DNA of 21,054 nucleotides. Origin: Chloroflexia bacterium. GTDB taxonomy: Bacteria; Chloroflexota; Chloroflexia; Thermomicrobiales; UBA6265. Below, in pieces: positions 6,801-14,538 of the stretch (position 1 is its first letter; the number at the start of each line of letters is the position of its first letter). The translations under genes and the position numbers were made by a program. The notes beneath the pieces were generated by a model. It saw nothing but the letters and a program-made list of their open reading frames with translations, had not been told where the DNA came from and made no database searches. The stretch lies in the NCBI GenBank assembly GCA_030430125.1, contig JAUIGA010000011.1, positions 1 to 21,054 on the forward strand. The letters run 5' to 3'.

Positions 6801-7805
6801 ATGAAGATCGCCATCATCGGCGCTGGAGCGTGGGGCATGGTCATTGCCGGGCTGGGTGTTCGTGCCGGTTCGGATGTCACGCTCGTCACGCGGCGTGAAA
6901 CACTGGCTCACACGCTCCGAACAACACGACATCACCCGTATTCGGTGCCGGGCTACCGTCTGCCTGACGCGGTGAGTATTTCACAGGACGCGGAGGGGGT
7001 CCTGCGCGAGGAACCCGACGTGCTGGTGAGCGCCGTCCCGTCGAAGGCAGTCTCGGCTGTGGCGGAGGTTGTTGCCCGATCGGAGTTTCTCGGCCCGATC
7101 GTCTCGGCCACAAAGGGAATCGATCCGGACAGTCTCACGACCGCTACCAAGCGATTCGCTCGTCAGCTTGGAGGAGAAGATCGCCTGGCGGTGCTGTCCG
7201 GACCAAACCTTGCTGGCGAAATCGCGGAGGGACACCCCGCCGCGGCGGTGGTCGCTTCCACCAACGAGGCCGTTGCGCATCTGGCGCGCTCGGCGTTGAT
7301 GTGTCCCTCGTTCAGGGTTTATACGGCGCGAGACGTGATCGGCGTCGAGATCGCGGGCGCCGTGAAGAACACCATTGCCATCGGCGCGGGCATCGCCGAC
7401 GGTCTCGGGGCCGGCGAGAATGCCAGGGCTGCCTATATCACCCGAGGGGTTGCCGAAATGGCGCGCCTGGGCATTGTGCTCGGCGCCAATCCCCTGACAT
7501 TCGCCGGTCTCGCCGGCATCGGCGACCTGATCGCAACATGCAGCAGCGAGCGCTCGCGAAATCACACTGTGGGTCGTGGACTCGCAGCGGGGAAGTCGCT
7601 CGATACCGTTTTGGCCGGGATGCGTGAAGTGGCCGAAGGCGTTCCGACGACGCGTGCCGCACTCAAGCTTGGGCAGGCACACGGTGTTGAATTGCCCATC
7701 GTGCAGCAGATCGCTCGGGTGATGTTCGATGGCGTGAACCCGGTGGAGGCGATCGACGCGCTGATGGCACGGGACGCCACGGATGAGCTGAACTTCCTGA
7801 GCTGA
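6801..7805 (+). CDS. gpsA: Glycerol-3-phosphate dehydrogenase [NAD(P)+]
   Basis: GpsA reduces dihydroxyacetone phosphate to sn-glycerol-3-phosphate, the backbone of phospholipids. The 334-residue protein begins with the Rossmann motif IIGAGAWG (residues 5-12). It carries SATKGI with Lys105 and LSGPNLAGEIAEG (about 132-144). The C-terminal helical domain has the signature GVEIAGAVKNTIAIGAG with catalytic Lys189, followed by GLGAGENARAAYITRG. Length and motifs are normal. The ATG directly precedes the canonical KIAIIGAG start. The ribosome site is not ideal: GGAG is only two bases before ATG, and AGGGG is about eleven bases before it. It diverges from fabZ and converges on purA. Confidence 0.96.
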   Translation: MKIAIIGAGAWGMVIAGLGVRAGSDVTLVTRRETLAHTLRTTRHHPYSVPGYRLPDAVSISQDAEGVLREEPDVLVSAVPSKAVSAVAEVVARSEFLGPIVSATKGIDPDSLTTATKRFARQLGGEDRLAVLSGPNLAGEIAEGHPAAAVVASTNEAVAHLARSALMCPSFRVYTARDVIGVEIAGAVKNTIAIGAGIADGLGAGENARAAYITRGVAEMARLGIVLGANPLTFAGLAGIGDLIATCSSERSRNHTVGRGLAAGKSLDTVLAGMREVAEGVPTTRAALKLGQAHGVELPIVQQIARVMFDGVNPVEAIDALMARDATDELNFLS

Positions 7806-7875
7806 TCGGACATTGGCCCATCCTGCCGAAACCGGGAGGACCATCGGGGTTCGTTGATGGGGCCGACGGTGAGAC

Positions 7876-7891
7876 CGGGCAGGCTTGCCCG
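7876..7891. repeat. Palindrome in the gpsA/purA convergent gap
   Basis: CGGGCA and TGCCCG pair around GGCT. The core GGCAGGCTTGCCC (7878-7890) differs at one base from GGCAGGCCTGCCC at 20417-20429, another gap between convergent genes. No T-run follows in either direction. A second small hairpin, ACGCGG-TTG-CCGCGT (7929-7943), abuts the purA stop codon and might help end the purA transcript. The 137-base gap otherwise shows nothing. Confidence 0.45.
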
Positions 7892-7942
7892 ACCGCACTG
7901 CTGGCCCCTGCCAGACTGTCGCAAACTCACGCGGTTGCCGCG

Positions 7943-9220
7943 TCAGGCGCCCCGGTCGATGAGCTGGTCGCGCGCTGGACCGACGCCGATGTACCGAACC
8001 CTCGCGCCGAGCACCTGCTCCATGTGGGCGACATAGTCTTTCGCTTGCGCCGGCAGGTCCTCGTACGATCGTGCGCCGGTCGTGTCCTCCATCCATCCTG
8101 CGTGATCGGCCCAAACCGGTTCAGCGGCGATTCCTTCTTCCAGAACCGCCGGCAGGTGGTGAAGCTCACCGGCCGGCGTGCGGTAGCCGGTGCACGTGCG
8201 GATCTGGTCAAACACATCAAGCGCGTCAACCAGTGTCAGGGCCACCTCGTCAACCCCGTTGAGGCGAGCCGACTGCCTGGCAGCAACTTCATCGAACCAT
8301 CCGGTGCGACGCGGGCGGCCGGTGGTCGTGCCGTATTCGTTGCCGCGCTGCCGGATCAGCTCTCCCGTATTGTCATGGAGCTCGGACGGCATGGGACCCG
8401 CGCCAACGCGTGACGTGTAGGCCTTGTACACGGCCACCACTCGCTCCACCTGGCGGGGAGAGACCCCGGCCCCCTGGCAGGCCCCCGCCGCGGTTGGCGA
8501 TGACGAGGTGACGAAGGGGTAGGTACCGTAGTCTATGTCGAGCATGGCGCCCTGGGCGCACTCGATCAGGACATGATCGCCAGCATCGAGCGCATCCTGG
8601 ATGTCGACCTGCGTCGGTCGGATGTACGGGGCAAGGCGTTCGGCCCAGTGCTCGGCTTTCCGCATGATTTCATTGCTGTCGAGTGGTTCGCTCCGGTACA
8701 GCCTGGAGATGATCTCGTTCTTCTGGTCAACTTCCCAGCGTACGCGATTGCGGAGGATGGCGGAGCTTTGCAGGTCGCCGATTCGGATTCCGTGACGCGA
8801 CATCTTGTCCGCATAGGCGGGGCCGTTGCCACGGAGTGTTGTGCCGATACTGAGATCCTCTCGTCGCTCTTCTTCGAGGCGATCGAGGACCGGGTGATAC
8901 GGCATCACGATGTGCGCCCGGTCGGAGATGCGCAGCCGCGACGTGTCGATGCTTCGCGACTCGAGGTCATCAAGCTCCTGGATCAGTTTGTCGGGTTCCA
9001 CCACCACACCGGCCCCGATGACGCTCAGGCAAGCTTCGTTGAGGATACCGGACGGTACGAGGTGCAGCTTGAACGTGCCCTGGTCAGTCTTTACGGTGTG
9101 ACCGGCATTGCTGCCACCGTTTGCCCGGACAACCATGCTGGCGGACGCGGCGAGCGCATCCGTGATCTTGCCCTTGCCTTCGTCGCCCCACTGGCCACCC
9201 ATGATGATTGTTGCCGTCAT
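7943..9220 (-). CDS. purA: Adenylosuccinate synthetase
   Basis: PurA joins IMP and aspartate using GTP to make adenylosuccinate, the first committed step to AMP. The 425-residue protein starts MTATIIMGGQWGDEGKGK, with the glycine-rich GTP loop and its catalytic Asp13. NGGSNAGHT holds the catalytic His41. The GTT...GPAYADK loop (126-139), ECAQGAMLDIDYGTYPFV, YGTTTGRPRR and a terminal VGPARDQLI follow. I chose the ATG at 9220 because it places the GQWGDEGKGK motif as in the family. GAGGG is close upstream. An in-frame extension to 9349 would overlap the dnaJ end and is not homologous-looking. Oddities: Asn132 replaces the usual Ile in GxGPAY, and Cys221 replaces Gly in the EGAQG motif. Position 86 bases after dnaJ suggests a possible shared transcript, though a hairpin lies between. 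Confidence 0.96.
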   Translation of the reverse strand: MTATIIMGGQWGDEGKGKITDALAASASMVVRANGGSNAGHTVKTDQGTFKLHLVPSGILNEACLSVIGAGVVVEPDKLIQELDDLESRSIDTSRLRISDRAHIVMPYHPVLDRLEEERREDLSIGTTLRGNGPAYADKMSRHGIRIGDLQSSAILRNRVRWEVDQKNEIISRLYRSEPLDSNEIMRKAEHWAERLAPYIRPTQVDIQDALDAGDHVLIECAQGAMLDIDYGTYPFVTSSSPTAAGACQGAGVSPRQVERVVAVYKAYTSRVGAGPMPSELHDNTGELIRQRGNEYGTTTGRPRRTGWFDEVAARQSARLNGVDEVALTLVDALDVFDQIRTCTGYRTPAGELHHLPAVLEEGIAAEPVWADHAGWMEDTTGARSYEDLPAQAKDYVAHMEQVLGARVRYIGVGPARDQLIDRGA

Positions 9221-9262
9221 CGCCCTCGTCCACGTGATGGTTCGCGCCGCCGCACAGGAAGA

Positions 9263-9294
9263 GACGGACGACCTGGGATTCCGGGGCGTCCGTC
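9263..9294 (-). terminator. Strong hairpin between dnaJ and purA
   Basis: GACGGACG (9263-9270) pairs with CGTCCGTC (9287-9294). After one mismatch, a further five pairs (9272-9276 with 9281-9285, one G-T) close on a GATT loop. On the transcribed strand it is followed by the pyrimidine-rich but T-poor TCTTCCT. It begins 11 bases after the dnaJ stop codon. It may be a partial terminator that lowers readthrough into purA. Confidence 0.45.
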
Positions 9295-9305
9295 GCGGCC
9301 AGAGT

Positions 9306-10358
9306 CTATTGTCGCAGATTCCTGAGCTCGGTGAAGCGCTTCCGCTCATCCTCGCTGAGACCAGTCGGGATTTTCACGTCGACGGTGGCGAGCAAGTCGC
9401 CGAACCTGTCCGGCGTGCCGAGCGACGGCATTCCCTTGCCGCGCAAGCGAAACGTCTTGCCGCTCTGCGTTTCCGGTGGGATCGTCAGCGCGATGGTTCC
9501 GGACATGGTCTGAATTCGCGCTTCTCCGCCCAGAACAGCATCGTACAGTGGAACCTCAACCGTGGTGCGCAGGTTGTCACCATCGCGTTCAAACCGGGCA
9601 TCCGACTGAACCTCGACCTTGAGGTAAACATCGCCGGACGCACCACCATGCTGGCCGGGACCGCCCTGGCCTCGAGCCCTGATGCGGGAACCCGTTCTGA
9701 CCCCGGCGGGCACCTTCACTTCGATGGTGCGGGGCACGAGCATCTCGCCAGACCCGTCGCACCGCGGGCACATCGCGCCACGCACCAGGCCAGTGCCGTC
9801 GCACAGGTCGCAGGCTCGGGGAGCTCGGACCGTCAGCCGGCGCAGCGTCCCGCGATAGGCCTCATCCAGCGTGATCGACGCATTGATTTCGAGGTCCTGG
9901 CCACGAATTGGGGCGACCTGCTGTTGAAAGCCCCGCATCCGGCCACCGTCCTGCCCGAACAGCAGGTTGAAAAAGTCCGAGAATCCGGTTGACCCCGACG
10001 CACGGCGCGTGTGCGTGTACTCGCCCGATCCGCCAGTGAACCACTGCTCGAAATCGCCGGAGCCGGTTGTGTACGTCTGTCCCGGCGGAGGCCCGCCGGT
10101 TGCATCGAAGCCGGCATCGCGATATCGCTGCCAGTCAGCGCCATAGCGGTCGTACATCTGCCGTTTCTCGCTGTCGGACAGCACCTCGTGGGCCTCATTG
10201 ACCTCCCTGAATTTCGCCTCGGCGTTGGGGTCGTCGCGGTTGACATCGGGATGGCTGTCGCGGGCTTTCTTTCGGAATGCCCGCTTGATCTCCTTCTGGT
10301 CGGCTCCACGCTCCACGCCGAGGATTGCATAGTAGTCCTTGAAATCAACTGGGGACAT
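9306..10358 (-). CDS. dnaJ: DnaJ-family (Hsp40) co-chaperone with half a zinc-binding region
   Basis: DnaJ proteins stimulate the DnaK ATPase and deliver unfolded clients. In this 350-residue protein the J domain (about residues 6-70, DYYAILGVERGA ... HPDVN with the HPD signature) is followed by a Gly/Phe-rich linker. Two client-binding beta domains follow, with VKVPAGVRTGSRIRARGQG and the terminal LRGKGMPSLG. Classical DnaJ has four CxxCxGxG repeats; here only CDLCDGTG and CPRCDGSG remain (Cys183, 186, 197, 200), enough for one zinc ion. It is thus between DnaJ and CbpA in form. The ATG at 10358 has AAGGTGGAG just upstream; an earlier ATG at 10379 lies too close to the predicted transcription start. 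The promoter at 10396-10424 drives it. No grpE, dnaK, hrcA or CIRCE element is nearby, so it may be a second, specialised paralogue. Confidence 0.9.
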   Translation of the reverse strand: MSPVDFKDYYAILGVERGADQKEIKRAFRKKARDSHPDVNRDDPNAEAKFREVNEAHEVLSDSEKRQMYDRYGADWQRYRDAGFDATGGPPPGQTYTTGSGDFEQWFTGGSGEYTHTRRASGSTGFSDFFNLLFGQDGGRMRGFQQQVAPIRGQDLEINASITLDEAYRGTLRRLTVRAPRACDLCDGTGLVRGAMCPRCDGSGEMLVPRTIEVKVPAGVRTGSRIRARGQGGPGQHGGASGDVYLKVEVQSDARFERDGDNLRTTVEVPLYDAVLGGEARIQTMSGTIALTIPPETQSGKTFRLRGKGMPSLGTPDRFGDLLATVDVKIPTGLSEDERKRFTELRNLRQ

Positions 10359-10395
10359 GCACTCCACCTTCCTCGCCATAGATGATTCTATGTAA

Positions 10396-10424
10396 ATTAT
10401 ATAACTTGATACGGATCGACGCAA
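10396..10424 (-). promoter_or_regulatory. Sigma70-type promoter for dnaJ
   Basis: On the minus strand TTGCGT (10419-10424) is followed by 17 bases and a perfect TATAAT (10396-10401). The likely start is near 10389, giving a leader of about 30 bases containing the AAGGTGGAG ribosome site. No CIRCE or other heat-shock operator is visible. The rest of the gap to 10605 holds no recognisable element. Confidence 0.62.
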
Positions 10425-10605
10425 CTGCCAGACAGGACTGGCCGGATCCTGAAGTCGACAGCCAGCGGAGGGGAAGGTCCAGAACCAGACCATGCCTTGT
10501 ACGGTCGTCGCCATGATCGCGATACGGCCCGACCGAACACGTCGAGGCCACCGGTGTGTCCTGCGGCTCTGTTCCGGTCACGCACGAGCTCCGCGAAGGT
10601 AGCAA

Positions 10606-11190
10606 TCACGGAGATCGGATGGCCAGAGATCGCAGGCGAGACGATCCACGTTTGAACCTTTTCCAGGTGGCGTACATAACCCAAGCCAGTACCGGCAGCA
10701 CGACCAGCAACAACAACGGGAGTGCGATGGCGACGATCGAGCAGATCGCGGAGGCGACATCCTCGATCATGCTTACGAAGGGATTCCCAACTCCGCCGGT
10801 CGAAACCGTGATGACCGGCCGGGTGGACATCTTCGCGGCGTGAGCCACGCTCGCTCCCCCCAGACCGAGGGCGGCACCGAGCCACATGTTCAGGTCGCCG
10901 GATGCGTCGGCCACGGCGGCGGCGAGCACGGTGCCAACGACAGGGCGAATGAATGTGTGGGCAATATCGCTGACGTGGTCGATACCCGGGATCTTGTCGG
11001 CAATGAGCTCGATCGGCAGCAGAAGGAGAATGATCACAATACCGGGCGTCGACGAGATGAAGTCGAACGGGGACGCGAGGTTCACCTGGTTCGTAAAGCG
11101 ATCGGCGAGCGCAAGCACGAGCAGGGGAATCCATGCGTTGAGCCCTGCTGGCAGGGCAAGACCGATCGAGGTCAGGATGGCGGCGAGCAC
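10606..11190 (-). CDS. DUF4126 family integral membrane protein
   Basis: The protein belongs to the DUF4126 family of unknown function. It is almost entirely hydrophobic, with roughly four to five membrane segments. The family signature LPAGLNAWIPLLVLALADRF is near the N-terminus. The motifs ELIADKIPGIDHVSDIAHTF, HAAKMSTRPVITVSTGGVGNP and MIEDVASAICSIVAI follow, and the C-terminus is basic. I chose the GTG at 11190 (194 residues) because it puts the family's first helix at the N-terminus and has GGAG ten bases upstream. An in-frame ATG at 11247 would add 19 polar residues, but it lies only four bases past the T-run of the lexA terminator and has no ribosome site. It lies between lexA and dnaJ on the same strand. 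Function cannot be read from context. Confidence 0.85.
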   Translation of the reverse strand: MLAAILTSIGLALPAGLNAWIPLLVLALADRFTNQVNLASPFDFISSTPGIVIILLLLPIELIADKIPGIDHVSDIAHTFIRPVVGTVLAAAVADASGDLNMWLGAALGLGGASVAHAAKMSTRPVITVSTGGVGNPFVSMIEDVASAICSIVAIALPLLLLVVLPVLAWVMYATWKRFKRGSSRLRSLAIRSP

Positions 11191-11250
11191 GGTACCAGGT
11201 CTCCGTTCACGGTATGAATCACGGGGCGATGATGCCGACGCAACCATAAC

Positions 11251-11277
11251 AAAAACCCCGCATCGAGCGATGCGGGG
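11251..11277 (-). terminator. Intrinsic terminator of lexA
   Basis: On the minus strand CCCCGCATCG and CGATGCGGGG form a 10-bp perfect stem with a tiny loop, followed at once by TTTTT (11251-11255). It starts about 27 bases after the lexA stop codon. This is a textbook rho-independent terminator and argues that lexA is a single-gene transcript. Confidence 0.92.
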
Positions 11278-11304
11278 TCATGGCAGCTGTACGCAGGGCC
11301 ACGC

Positions 11305-11943
11305 CTACTGAATGGATCGAACCACACTGACGAGCTTGCCCATGATTCTCACGTTCTCGGCGGACGTGTAGATCGGTTCCATGGTCACATTCTGCGGCTG
11401 CAGGCGGACCCGGTCGCCTTCAAGGTAGAATTTCTTCAGCGTGGTTTCCGACTCGGATTCGAGCCAGACCGCGACGGTTTCACCGTTCTCGCAGGTTTCC
11501 TGGCTGCGGAGCACCACGATGTCGCCGTCGCCAATCAATGCGTCGATCATTGAGTGACCGCGCACGCGGAGACCAAACAGGCCCCGGCCGCCATCGGGCG
11601 CGAAGTCGCGGCTGAGTTCGATCATGTCTGCGAGATCAGACCCTTCGAGGTCGCCGGGCACCGGGATGGGTTGACCGGCGGCGATGGAGCCAATGACAGG
11701 CACTTCGACCGTACCAGGTCGCGCCATGCTTCGGCCGACGACTTCGATGCCGCGCGAGATATTGCGGTTGCGCCGGATGTAGTTGCGCTCTTCCAGAACC
11801 TTGAGGTTGTAGTCGACGACACTCGTCGACGAGATCCCCAGTTCGTGCTGAATATCCCTGATCGTTGGAGGGTAGTCGTTATCGTCGAGAAACTCCGTGA
11901 TGAAGTTCAGTATGGACTGTTGGCGCTCAGACAGCTTGCGCAT
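11305..11943 (-). CDS. lexA: LexA SOS repressor
   Basis: LexA represses DNA-damage genes and cleaves itself when bound to RecA filaments. The 212-residue protein begins with the winged helix-turn-helix MRKLSERQQSILNFI, with DYPPTIRDIQHELGISST as the recognition region. The cleavage site Ala89-Gly90 lies in SIAAGQPIPV. The catalytic dyad is Ser131 in RGHSMIDALIGDGD and Lys170 in ETTLKKF. All are present, so it should be a functional, self-cleaving repressor. The ATG at 11943 has AGAAGGA upstream. Its promoter holds a LexA box between -35 and -10, so it is autoregulated. A terminator follows the gene. It is divergent from mutS2. Confidence 0.97.
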   Translation of the reverse strand: MRKLSERQQSILNFITEFLDDNDYPPTIRDIQHELGISSTSVVDYNLKVLEERNYIRRNRNISRGIEVVGRSMARPGTVEVPVIGSIAAGQPIPVPGDLEGSDLADMIELSRDFAPDGGRGLFGLRVRGHSMIDALIGDGDIVVLRSQETCENGETVAVWLESESETTLKKFYLEGDRVRLQPQNVTMEPIYTSAENVRIMGKLVSVVRSIQ

Positions 11944-12014
11944 TGGCCATCCTTCTGTTTGCCGGGCGGTTGCGGGACAGTCAGGTAGCCGAACCCGACA
12001 TGTTTGGCACCGAG

Positions 12015-12020
12015 TATAAT
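12015..12020 (+). promoter_or_regulatory. Possible -10 element for mutS2
   Basis: A perfect TATAAT on the plus strand overlaps the lexA -10 and points to mutS2, predicting a start near 12027, inside the LexA box. No acceptable -35 lies at 16-18 bases and there is no TGn extension, so it could be a coincidence of the overlapping lexA -10. Confidence 0.35.
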
Positions 12021-12021
12021 G

Positions 12022-12035
12022 CGAACATGTGTTCG
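12022..12035. promoter_or_regulatory. LexA operator (SOS box)
   Basis: CGAACATGTGTTCG matches the Gram-positive SOS box CGAAC-N4-GTTCG with perfect outer arms. It sits exactly between the lexA -35 and -10 elements. Bound LexA would block lexA and probably transcription toward mutS2 as well. Confidence 0.92.
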
Positions 12036-12090
12036 TGTCAATCGTGCCGCATCACCGGAGAACGGCAGGATACGCAGGGAACAGTGACCC

Positions 12091-14520
12091 GTGATAGATG
12101 ACAACGTTCTTGAAAAGCTCGAATTTACCGAGGTGGTGCGCCGGCTGTCAGTGCACTGCCAGTACAGCGTCGCCGCCGAGCTTGCCCGTGACGTGCGGCC
12201 GACATCGGATCGTCGGGTCGCATCAATGTGGGTCGCGACGACAGCGGAGGCCGCAGCCCTGCTCCGAGACATCCCGGAGTTCAGTGTGGGTGGTGCCCGG
12301 GATATTCGCGAGCTTCTGGTGAAGGCGGAGAAGGGCGCGCGCCTGCAACCGCCGGAGTTGCTGCTGATCGCGGACACCCTGCACGCCGCTCGACGGTTGA
12401 AGCGCACATTCCTGCGCTTGCCGGAGCATGAGTCGCGTTTTCCCAACCTGCTCGAAACCGTCGGCGCGATCGAGAATGTCCACGGACTGGAGTCCGGTCT
12501 AGAGCAGTCGATCGGACCTCGCGGCGATGTGCTGGACACGGCGAGTGCCGAATTGGCGCGCTTGCGCAAGGCGGTTCGCATCGCCCATTCCCGCGTGACG
12601 GAGCGGCTGCGCAACCTGCCGGCGAGTGGGCGCGTCGGCGCAGCGTTGCAGGAGAACATCATCACGATTCGTGAGGGTCGATATGTCATACCGGTCCGCG
12701 CCGACGCCCGAAATGTGGTACGCGGCATCGTCCATGGCACTTCCTCGTCCGGGCAGACGCTCTATGTCGAGCCGTACGATGTTGTGGAACTCAACAATAC
12801 ATGGAGAGAGCGGCAGCTCGACGAAGAGGAGGAGGTCAATCGTATCCTCGATGACCTCAGCTCGCAGATCGCCGAGCTTGCCGATGTGTTGCGTCGCATG
12901 GTCCACGCGGTCGCCGAGTTCGATGTATCGCTCGCCAAGGCGAGATTTGCCACCCAGCTCGATGCGGTCCGCCCGGTGTTTCACGATACGTCGACATCCG
13001 GTCGCCGCACGGCCACCGAGGAAACTGGGCACCCCTCGCATCGCATTCATCTCGTCGACGCGCGTCACCCGCTGCTCGACCAGTCGACCGTGGTGCCGTT
13101 GACAATTGATATGGGCGACAGTTTTCGAACCCTGCTGATCACCGGCCCAAATACAGGCGGCAAGACAGTCGCTCTCAAGACAGTGGGGCTCTTGACGCTG
13201 ATGGCTCAGGCGGGACTGTTCATTCCTGCCGATGGGCGGTCGGTGATCAGCGTGTTTGCACAGATGTTTGTGGATATCGGTGACGAGCAGAGCATCGAAC
13301 AAAGCCTGTCGACCTTCTCGTCACACATGACGAACATCGTGCGGATGCTGCGCCAGGTACGGTCGGACAGCCTGGTGTTGCTCGATGAGCTCGGCTCCGG
13401 TACCGATCCACAGGAAGGATCGGCGCTCGCCCGGGCGCTCATCAGTCGCCTGTTGTCGGCTCGCGCCATGGTTATCGCCACGACGCACTATTCCGAGGTG
13501 AAGGCGTTTGCCTACGCGACGCCGGGTGTCGAGAATGCCAGCGTGGAATTCGACGTCGAGACCCTTTCGCCAACCTATCGACTGACCGTCGGGATTCCGG
13601 GCAAATCGAACGCGCTCGCCATCGCTCGCCGGCTTGGTGTGCCCGGTGAGGTCATCGATCATGCCCAGTCGCTTCTCCTCGCCGGCGATCAGCAGGCCGA
13701 CGATCTCATCGCCGACATTCGCCGCCGGAGAGAGCAGGCGGGAGCGGAACTGGCGACCGCTGAGCGCACGCGCGCCGATGTTGAGGAGTTGAGGCGACGC
13801 GCGGCCCGCGCGCTCCGAGAGGCCGAACTGGCGCGGCGAGAGGCGCGGGACAGCGCAACCGCCGAGGTCGAGCGCGAATTGCACGACGCCAGGGAGCTTG
13901 CGCGCAGCCTGCAGCGATCCTCTATGGCCGGGAATGCTGCCGGGCCGACCCGGGAGGAGGCCAGAGAGGCATCGACGAGGCTCGCGGCCGCGTTGGACGA
14001 GACACGCCGGATTCGGAAGAGGCGAGAGCCCCAGGCAGCACAACTCCAGAGGCCGCGGCCGGTCCGCCCAGGGGATCGGGTGAGAGTCCATTCCCTGGAT
14101 ATGACTGGGGATGTGATTTCAGTCGACGGGGGCAACGTCTCGGTCCAACTGGGTGCACTCAAGACGCGGGTGCCGGTCAGCGATGTGGAGCGCACCTCGC
14201 GCGGCGAAGGTGCATCGCAACCAACGGGTGGAACGACCAGGGTAGAGGTGCCGAAGCCCGACTTGCGGGTCTCTGTCGAGACGGATTTCCGGGGTCAGCG
14301 AGCCGCCGAGGTAGAGGAACAGCTGGAGCAGTACCTGCAGGATGCCTATCTGGCCGGGCTGCCATGGGTCCGCATCATTCATGGCAAGGGGACAGGCGCC
14401 CTGCGCAAGGTGGTGCGCGACCTGCTACAGGATCATCCGGTGGTCGAGCGATCGGAAACCGCGCGGCAGAATGAAGGTGGCGACGGGGCGACGGTAGCTT
14501 ACCTGCGGGGCAACTCCTGA
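12091..14520 (+). CDS. mutS2: MutS2 family ATPase/endonuclease
   Basis: MutS2 proteins are MutS paralogues without the mismatch-recognition domain. They are linked to control of recombination and, in some Firmicutes, rescue of collided ribosomes. The 809-residue protein has the lever/clamp helical region (1-330), then Walker A GPNTGGKT (352-359), VDIGDEQSIEQSLSTFSSHM, Walker B LVLLDELGSGTDP (about 428-440) and ATTHYSE. A long charged coiled coil follows (about 530-650), then a KOW-like VRPGDRVRVHS segment. The C-terminal Smr nuclease domain has TDFRGQR and HGKGTG (764-769). The first Smr motif reads TDFRG instead of LDLRG, but Asp, Arg and Gly are kept. The start is GTG with AGGGA ten bases upstream. 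It diverges from lexA across an SOS box and converges on mfd with an 18-base gap, where I see no terminator. Confidence 0.95.
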   Translation: MIDDNVLEKLEFTEVVRRLSVHCQYSVAAELARDVRPTSDRRVASMWVATTAEAAALLRDIPEFSVGGARDIRELLVKAEKGARLQPPELLLIADTLHAARRLKRTFLRLPEHESRFPNLLETVGAIENVHGLESGLEQSIGPRGDVLDTASAELARLRKAVRIAHSRVTERLRNLPASGRVGAALQENIITIREGRYVIPVRADARNVVRGIVHGTSSSGQTLYVEPYDVVELNNTWRERQLDEEEEVNRILDDLSSQIAELADVLRRMVHAVAEFDVSLAKARFATQLDAVRPVFHDTSTSGRRTATEETGHPSHRIHLVDARHPLLDQSTVVPLTIDMGDSFRTLLITGPNTGGKTVALKTVGLLTLMAQAGLFIPADGRSVISVFAQMFVDIGDEQSIEQSLSTFSSHMTNIVRMLRQVRSDSLVLLDELGSGTDPQEGSALARALISRLLSARAMVIATTHYSEVKAFAYATPGVENASVEFDVETLSPTYRLTVGIPGKSNALAIARRLGVPGEVIDHAQSLLLAGDQQADDLIADIRRRREQAGAELATAERTRADVEELRRRAARALREAELARREARDSATAEVERELHDARELARSLQRSSMAGNAAGPTREEAREASTRLAAALDETRRIRKRREPQAAQLQRPRPVRPGDRVRVHSLDMTGDVISVDGGNVSVQLGALKTRVPVSDVERTSRGEGASQPTGGTTRVEVPKPDLRVSVETDFRGQRAAEVEEQLEQYLQDAYLAGLPWVRIIHGKGTGALRKVVRDLLQDHPVVERSETARQNEGGDGATVAYLRGNS

Positions 14521-14538
14521 TTCCTGGGAGGATGGATA

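Larger units (their letters stand above)
12013..12041 (-). promoter_or_regulatory. lexA promoter
   Basis: On the minus strand a perfect TTGACA (12036-12041) and TATACT (12013-12018) are separated by exactly 17 bases, and that spacer contains the whole LexA box. Transcription would start near 12006, about 60 bases before the lexA ATG. Confidence 0.88.

Noticed and set aside
6981..8114. 377-codon minus-strand frame opposite gpsA and into purA
   Set aside because: It overlaps two certain genes and shows no coherent domain.
11989..12007. A second LexA-like site, CGAAC ... GTTTG
   Set aside because: The half-sites are seven bases apart instead of four and the second arm has a mismatch, so it does not fit the SOS box.
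14521..14538. A terminator between the mutS2 and mfd stops
   Set aside because: Only 18 bases separate the genes and no stem with a T-run can be drawn there.
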